Shown here piece after piece: positions 36,940-41,766 of a stretch of DNA of 41,766 nt (positions within the stretch are counted from its first letter, which is position 1; every line of letters begins with the position of its first letter). The notes under the pieces are model-generated. The model saw only the letters and a program-made list of their open reading frames with translations. It ran no database searches and was not told the origin of the DNA. This stretch comes from Pseudomonadota bacterium (GTDB taxonomy: Bacteria > Pseudomonadota > Gammaproteobacteria > Xanthomonadales > Xanthomonadaceae). Where the stretch lies: NCBI GenBank assembly GCA_018242465.1, contig JAFEBY010000057.1, positions 1-41,766 on the forward strand, written 5' to 3'. The position numbers were made by a program, and so were the translations under genes.

Positions 36940-38771
36940 CAGTAGATGTCCCGTGCGTAACGACCTTGCGCCTGCAGTTCGTTGAGGTATTCATTGGCCT
37001 CGTCGGCCGACTTGCCGCCATGGCTGGCGATGATGTGGAGCAAGGTTGCGTGCACGTCCTTCGCCATGCGGGTGGCGTCGCCGCAAACATACAGGTGCGC
37101 ACCAGATTGCAGCCATTGATAGACATCGGCGCCGCGTTCGCGCAGTCGGTCCTGCACGTAGATCTTGTGCGCCTGGTCGCGCGAGAAGGCGAGGTCAAGG
37201 CGATGCAGTGCGCCCGACTTCAGCGCATCCTGCCATTCCAGCTGGTAGAGGAAATCACTGTGTGCGTGTGGATTGCCGAAGAACAGCCAGTTGCGTCCGT
37301 TCGCGCCGGTTTCCGTGCGGTCCTGAACGAAGGCGCGGAACGGCGCGACACCGGTGCCGGGACCGATCAGGATGATGTCGCTGTTCCCGTCATGCGGCAG
37401 ACGGAAGCGCTCGTTGCGTTCGATGAAGACCGGAATCGTCACGCCTTCGCCGCTGCGCGCGAGGAAATTCGAGGCAGTGCCCCAACGCGGATCGGAATCG
37501 CCTTCCGCCGCATATTCGACATGGGCGACGGTGAGGTGCGCTTCCTCGCCAACGGCACGCGGGCTCGACGCGATCGAATACAACCGCGGCACCAATGGAC
37601 GCAGCACGGTGACGAACTCGTCGGCATTCCATGTCGCCGGATAGTCGCGCAGCAAGTCGATCAACTGGCGATTGGCAAGAAGGTCGGCCAGCGCAGCCGT
37701 GTCGTTCGCCGCGAGGATGGCGTCGAGCGCGGCGGCGCCGGCACGTTCTGCATGACGGATGAGGAACGGGCGCGACAGGCGGGTGATTTCGCGTTTCGTC
37801 GACAACCATTCGCGTAGCGGCAGCGTGTGCCCGTCGTGGACAATGCTGGCATGGCCATCAAGGTGCAATGTCGTCAGGATTGCATCGACCACGCGCGGAG
37901 GATTGACCGGCCACACGCCGAGCGCGTCGCCCGGTTCGTACTTGAGGCCGGAACCCTCCAGGGACAGCTCGACATGGCGGACATCCTTGTCCAATGTCGT
38001 CCTGCGGTTTCCGCGCCCGGTGATGCGCTGATTGACCAGCACCTCGGCATTGAATGGATGGTCGCGCGTATAGATGCTGGCAGCCGTTTGCGCATGGGGA
38101 CGCAGCGGCGTGACGGTGGCCAGCGGCACCTGTGGCTTCAGCGCCTCCCTCGCTGCAGCCAGTGCCGTCGCCATCCATGGCGAGGCGACGGTTTCAATAT
38201 CGAGATCGGCATCGCCACGTGCAAACCAGCGCTTCGCGCCGAGTTCGGCAAGGCGTTCGTCGAGCTGGCGCCCGATCGCGCAGAATTGTGGATAGCTGGA
38301 ATCGCCGAGTGCAAGCACCGAAAAGTGGAGGTCGGGCAGTTTAGGCGCGCGCTTTCCAGCAATGAATTCGACGAAGGCACGGGCGTCATCGGGAGGGTCG
38401 CCATCCCCTTGTGTGCTGACGACGATGATGAGGTGGCGCTCATCCTTCAGTTCGCGCAGGGGGTAGGCATCCGCGCGCAGTAGCCGCACGCTGAATCCCG
38501 CCGCCTCGACTTGTGCCGACAAGGATTCGGCCTGGCGCTTGGCGTTCCCGGTCTGGCTGCCATAGACGATGGTGAGCCGTGCTGCAGTCAGTATTCCGCT
38601 GGCCACGGTGGCCAGAGATGTGCCGGAACCACTGCGTCCGCGGGCGAGGCCGGCGGCGTAACCGGACAGCCACCACAGTCCGCTGGGCTCCAGGGCATCG
38701 GTCAATCGCGCGACCAGGGCGGCCTGTTCGTCGGTGATTGGCTGGAAGTGCGAGGGCAGGGCGGCGGACAT
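36939..38771 (-). CDS. cysJ: Sulfite reductase [NADPH] flavoprotein alpha subunit CysJ
   Basis: 610 residues: a flavodoxin domain (about 66-210, with [18 protein letters not shown] and [14 protein letters not shown]), a cytochrome-P450-reductase-like FAD domain ([11 protein letters not shown], about 395) and an NADPH-binding domain ([17 protein letters not shown] and [13 protein letters not shown]). It ends GRYARDIY, like other CysJ proteins. It passes electrons from NADPH through FAD and FMN to CysI. It heads the minus-strand cysJIH operon, divergent from cysD. Confidence 0.96.
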   Translation of the reverse strand: MSAALPSHFQPITDEQAALVARLTDALEPSGLWWLSGYAAGLARGRSGSGTSLATVASGILTAARLTIVYGSQTGNAKRQAESLSAQVEAAGFSVRLLRADAYPLRELKDERHLIIVVSTQGDGDPPDDARAFVEFIAGKRAPKLPDLHFSVLALGDSSYPQFCAIGRQLDERLAELGAKRWFARGDADLDIETVASPWMATALAAAREALKPQVPLATVTPLRPHAQTAASIYTRDHPFNAEVLVNQRITGRGNRRTTLDKDVRHVELSLEGSGLKYEPGDALGVWPVNPPRVVDAILTTLHLDGHASIVHDGHTLPLREWLSTKREITRLSRPFLIRHAERAGAAALDAILAANDTAALADLLANRQLIDLLRDYPATWNADEFVTVLRPLVPRLYSIASSPRAVGEEAHLTVAHVEYAAEGDSDPRWGTASNFLARSGEGVTIPVFIERNERFRLPHDGNSDIILIGPGTGVAPFRAFVQDRTETGANGRNWLFFGNPHAHSDFLYQLEWQDALKSGALHRLDLAFSRDQAHKIYVQDRLRERGADVYQWLQSGAHLYVCGDATRMAKDVHATLLHIIASHGGKSADEANEYLNELQAQGRYARDIY

Positions 38772-38842
38772 GCACGGGTGGGCCTGGATTGCGACAACGC
38801 AAAGACTAGGGAAACGGGCCGCTGGCCGAAAAGGACGGATGG

Positions 38843-38872
38843 TTATGCGGATATGCCTGTCCTCGCATAAGC
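38843..38872. promoter_or_regulatory. Candidate CysB operator between cysJ and cysD
   Basis: ttatgc (38843-38848) and gcataagc (38865-38872) form an inverted repeat, with a further tatgc half-site at 38852. The ends match those of the motif at 33362-33383, but the spacer is 9 bases longer, close to one helical turn. It sits about 70 bases before the cysJ start and about 115 bases before the preferred cysD start, where a divergent operator would be expected. Confidence 0.45.
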
Positions 38873-38987
38873 ATCTACGGTCATGTCGTCATGCATTGTG
38901 CGTATTTCCTGCAGGAGACGACGCTGTCGATACTCGATGGCGTCCGCAGACATGCGGCCATCCACATGCCCGTACCGGATCATTGCA

Positions 38988-39950
38988 GTGTCTTCGCTCC
39001 CCATCGCCACACCATCCTGCTTCGACACCACTGCAGCGCGGACACCCGTCGCAGGGCTCGGGCATCTTGATCGCCTCGAGGCCGAGAGCATCCACATCCT
39101 GCGCGAGGTCGTGGCCGAATTCCGCAATCCGGTGCTGCTGTATTCGATCGGCAAGGACAGTTCGGTCCTGCTGCATCTGTTGTTGAAGGCATTCGCGCCG
39201 GGGCGTCCACCGATTCCGCTGCTGCACGTCGATACCGGCTGGAAATTCCGCGAGATGATCGCCTTCCGCGATCGCCGTGCTGCTGAAACAGGGATCGAGT
39301 TGCGTGTGCACAGCAATCCCGATGGCCTCGCGCGCGGCATCGGCCCGATCACGCATGGCGCCTCCGTCCACACCGACGTGATGAAGACGCAGGCGTTGAA
39401 GCAGGCACTGGATGCCCATGGCTTCGATGCCGCGATCGGTGGCGCTCGTCGCGACGAGGAGAAGTCGCGCGCCAAGGAACGCATCTTCTCCTTCCGCAAT
39501 GCACAGCATCGATGGGATCCGAAGCAGCAGCGCCCGGAACTGTGGTCGCTGTACAACACGCGGATTTCCGCTGGAGAATCGGTGCGGGTGTTTCCGCTAT
39601 CGAACTGGACCGAACTCGACATCTGGCTCTACATCTATCGTGAGGGCATCGAGGTGCCTTCGCTCTACCTCGCCGACGAACGCCCGGTGGTGGAGCGCGA
39701 CGGTGCATTGATCATGGTCGACGACGACCGCTTGCCGTTGCGTGATGGCGAAACGCCATTGTTGCGTCGCGTGCGCTTCCGTACGCTCGGCTGTTATCCG
39801 CTGACTGGCGCGGTCGAATCCGATGCCGACACGCTGGAAAAGGTGATCGGCGAAATGTTGATCGCGACGACTTCGGAACGCCAAGGTCGGATGATCGACC
39901 ACGATCCTTCCGCGTCGATGGAGCAGAAGAAGCGGGAGGGCTATTTCTGA
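38988..39950 (+). CDS. cysD: Sulfate adenylyltransferase subunit 2 CysD
   Basis: The ATP-pyrophosphatase subunit of ATP sulfurylase: [20 protein letters not shown], the PP-loop [54 protein letters not shown] and the terminal EQKKREGYF are all family-typical. With CysN it converts sulfate and ATP to APS. The start is uncertain. Family members begin 10-15 residues before LEAES, but no ATG, GTG or TTG lies there; the nearest in-frame choice is GTG 38988 (320 residues), with GGAT 7 bases upstream, and ATGs at 38952, 38937 and 38883 give longer, Arg/Cys-rich N-termini unlike homologues. The end is certain; the stop shares a base with the cysNC ATG. Confidence 0.92.
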   Translation: MSSLPIATPSCFDTTAARTPVAGLGHLDRLEAESIHILREVVAEFRNPVLLYSIGKDSSVLLHLLLKAFAPGRPPIPLLHVDTGWKFREMIAFRDRRAAETGIELRVHSNPDGLARGIGPITHGASVHTDVMKTQALKQALDAHGFDAAIGGARRDEEKSRAKERIFSFRNAQHRWDPKQQRPELWSLYNTRISAGESVRVFPLSNWTELDIWLYIYREGIEVPSLYLADERPVVERDGALIMVDDDRLPLRDGETPLLRRVRFRTLGCYPLTGAVESDADTLEKVIGEMLIATTSERQGRMIDHDPSASMEQKKREGYF

Positions 39951-41766
39951 TGGGCGTCGCCGACTATCTCCGCCATCACGAAGCCAACACGCTGCTGCGC
40001 TTCATCACCTGCGGCAGCGTCGACGACGGCAAGAGCACGCTGATCGGACGCCTGCTCCACGACAGCAAGGGCCTGTTCGCCGACCAACTCGACGCGCTCG
40101 CACAGGACAGCCGCCGCCACGGTACCCAGGGCGATGACATCGACTACGCCTTGCTGCTCGACGGCCTCGCAGCGGAACGCGAACAGGGCATCACCATCGA
40201 TGTCGCCTACCGCTTCTTCGGCAGCGGAAAACGCAAGTTCATCGTCGCGGACTGCCCCGGTCATGAGCAGTACACCCGCAACATGGCGACTGGCGCATCC
40301 ACCGCCGATGCCGCCGTGGTGCTGGTCGATGCCCGCAAGGGACTGTTGCAACAGACGCGTCGCCACAGCTATATCCTGGCGCTGTTCGGCATCCGTCATG
40401 TGGTGCTCGCAGTCAACAAGCTCGATCTGGTTGGGTACGATCAGGTTTTGTTCGAACGAATTGAACGCGAGTATCGCGATCTGGCGGCGCAGCTCGGTAT
40501 CGCCAACGTGCAGGCGGTGCCGCTTTCGGCGCTGAAGGGCGACAACCTGTTGCAGCGATCGACGGCGACACCGTGGTATCACGGCCCGACCTTGCTGGAA
40601 TGGCTGGAGAACGTTGATATCGAAGATGCGCGCGACGATGCCAGCATGCGCTTCCCGGTGCAGTGGGTGAATCGTCCGCACCAGGATTTCCGCGGGTTCT
40701 CCGGCACGATCGCTTCCGGCCGCATGCGTCCCGGCGACGAGGTGGTGGTGTTGCCTTCGGGGCAGAGAACGCAGGTCGCGCGCATCGTCACTTCAGATGG
40801 CGATCTCGCCGTGGCGATGGCTGGGCAGGCGGTGACGCTCACGCTGGCTGATGAAGTGGACGCCAGTCGCGGCGACGTGATTGCTGCCGCCAGCCAGCTG
40901 CCGCAGGTCGCCGACCAGTTCGCCGCGCACGTGTTGTGGATGAATGAATCGCCGCTGCTGCCCGGGCGCGCCTACCTGCTCAAGTCGGGTACGCGTACCG
41001 TCAACGCCACAGTCACCGAGATCAAGCACCGCATTGACGTCAATACCCAGGCGCAACTGGCGGCGCGCCAGCTCGACCTCAACGAAGTTGGTGTCTGCAA
41101 CCTCTCGCTGGACCAGCCGATTGCGTTCGACAGCTACGAAGATGATCGCACGCTCGGCAGCTTCATCCTGATCGATCGCATTGACAACGCCACCGTCGCC
41201 GCCGGCACCTTTGATTTCGCCCTGCGTCGCGCCGGAAACATCCACTGGCAGCACCTCGACGTCGACAAATCCGCGCGCGCGCGCAGCAAGGGGCAGACAC
41301 CCCGTTGCGTGTGGTTCACCGGATTGTCGGGCGCAGGCAAATCGGCGATCGCCAATCTCGTCGACAAACGCCTGCACGCGCTCGGCCTCCATGCCTTCGT
41401 GCTCGATGGTGACAACGTTCGCCACGGACTCAATCGCGATCTTGGCTTCACCGATGCCGATCGCGTCGAGAACCTGCGCCGCGTCGCCGAAGTTGCGAAG
41501 TTGATGACCGATGCCGGACTGATCGTGTTGGTCAGCTTCATCTCGCCGTTCCGCACGGAACGCAAGGCCGCGCGCGACCTGTTCGACAGTGGTGATTTCA
41601 TCGAAGTCTTCGTCGACACGCCGTTGCAGGTTGCAGAAGATCGTGACGTGAAAGGCCTGTATGCCAAGGCGCGTCGCGGCGAGCTCCCCAATTTCACCGG
41701 CATCGATTCGCCCTACGAGGCGCCGGAATCCGCGGACATCGTGCTCGATACCACCAGCGCATCCGC
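39950..41766 (+). CDS. cysNC: Bifunctional sulfate adenylyltransferase subunit 1 / adenylylsulfate kinase (CysN-CysC fusion), 3' partial
   Basis: The frame is open from ATG 39950 to the window end, giving 605 residues. The CysN GTPase occupies about 1-430: G1 [22 protein letters not shown]3 [13 protein letters not shown]4 NKLDLV, then the beta-barrel domains. The APS kinase follows from about 445: P-loop [32 protein letters not shown] and [16 protein letters not shown]. The fused enzyme makes APS and phosphorylates it to PAPS, matching a PAPS-type CysH. Such fusions are common in Xanthomonas-like bacteria. Only the last few tens of residues should be missing. Confidence 0.95.
   Translation, partial: MGVADYLRHHEANTLLRFITCGSVDDGKSTLIGRLLHDSKGLFADQLDALAQDSRRHGTQGDDIDYALLLDGLAAEREQGITIDVAYRFFGSGKRKFIVADCPGHEQYTRNMATGASTADAAVVLVDARKGLLQQTRRHSYILALFGIRHVVLAVNKLDLVGYDQVLFERIEREYRDLAAQLGIANVQAVPLSALKGDNLLQRSTATPWYHGPTLLEWLENVDIEDARDDASMRFPVQWVNRPHQDFRGFSGTIASGRMRPGDEVVVLPSGQRTQVARIVTSDGDLAVAMAGQAVTLTLADEVDASRGDVIAAASQLPQVADQFAAHVLWMNESPLLPGRAYLLKSGTRTVNATVTEIKHRIDVNTQAQLAARQLDLNEVGVCNLSLDQPIAFDSYEDDRTLGSFILIDRIDNATVAAGTFDFALRRAGNIHWQHLDVDKSARARSKGQTPRCVWFTGLSGAGKSAIANLVDKRLHALGLHAFVLDGDNVRHGLNRDLGFTDADRVENLRRVAEVAKLMTDAGLIVLVSFISPFRTERKAARDLFDSGDFIEVFVDTPLQVAEDRDVKGLYAKARRGELPNFTGIDSPYEAPESADIVLDTTSAS

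Noticed and set aside
35239-36945. 568-codon frame antisense to cysI
   Set aside because: It mirrors the cysI gene almost end to end; cysI has all four metal-binding Cys residues, so the antisense frame is a composition artefact.

Overview
The window is GC-rich, gene-dense chromosomal DNA from a gammaproteobacterium, most likely of the Xanthomonadales (Lysobacter/Xanthomonas relatives). The best evidence is the kdsD-kdsC-lptC-lptA-lptB-rpoN-hpf-ptsN-hprK-rapZ-EIIA(Man)-ptsH-ptsI-mgtE order, in which HPr kinase and a mannose-type EIIA sit in an rpoN cluster. The murU-amgK pair, the purN-purM / DUF2066-AI-2E permease-hda order and a split cys regulon with a CysN-CysC fusion fit the same assignment. 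No tRNA, rRNA, CRISPR array, prophage or intact insertion sequence was seen.

Layout. (1) 1-9331, plus strand: a three-gene surface locus. It encodes a giant repeat protein with DUF11 repeats and an OmpA-like C-terminus (5' end outside the window), a 1217-residue predicted outer-membrane beta-barrel overlapping it by 4 bases, and a secreted PA14-like/DUF11 protein. This is the least understood part of the window. (2) 9341-21070, minus strand: one nearly continuous housekeeping block read kdsD to mgtE. It covers Kdo synthesis, LPS transport, sigma-54, ribosome hibernation and a regulatory PTS with no EIIB/EIIC sugar permease. Two inverted-repeat elements interrupt it, one upstream of ptsN and one at the start of mgtE. 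(3) 21123-22665, plus strand: ibaG and murA. (4) 22666-23092: an intergenic composite repeat. (5) 23089-26252, minus strand: purM-purN followed by two DUF3108 paralogues. (6) 26365-29373, plus strand: DUF2066 protein, AI-2E-type permease, hda. (7) 29374-29680: a second copy of the composite repeat. (8) 29678-31728, minus strand: amgK-murU cell-wall recycling and a GlsB/YeaQ membrane protein. (9) 31841-41766: assimilatory sulfate reduction, with cysG (minus), cysB (plus), cysJIH (minus) and cysD-cysNC (plus, running off the end).

How the genes work together. Region 2 links envelope building (Kdo, Lpt) to nitrogen/carbon signalling (RpoN, PtsN, RapZ, HprK/HPr). MurA, MurU and AmgK supply and recycle the peptidoglycan precursor UDP-MurNAc. 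The cys genes take sulfate to APS and PAPS (CysD, CysNC), to sulfite (CysH) and to sulfide (CysIJ); CysG makes the siroheme that CysI needs, and CysB is the expected regulator. Similar inverted motifs beginning TTATGC and ending GCATAAGC lie in both cys divergent gaps and are candidate shared operators.

Most notable non-coding observations: a 75-bp inverted-repeat element that supplies the start codon and first residues of MgtE; a 264-bp nested inverted-repeat element ending 5 bases before the ptsN start; and a composite intergenic repeat present twice, one copy carrying an extra palindromic insert.
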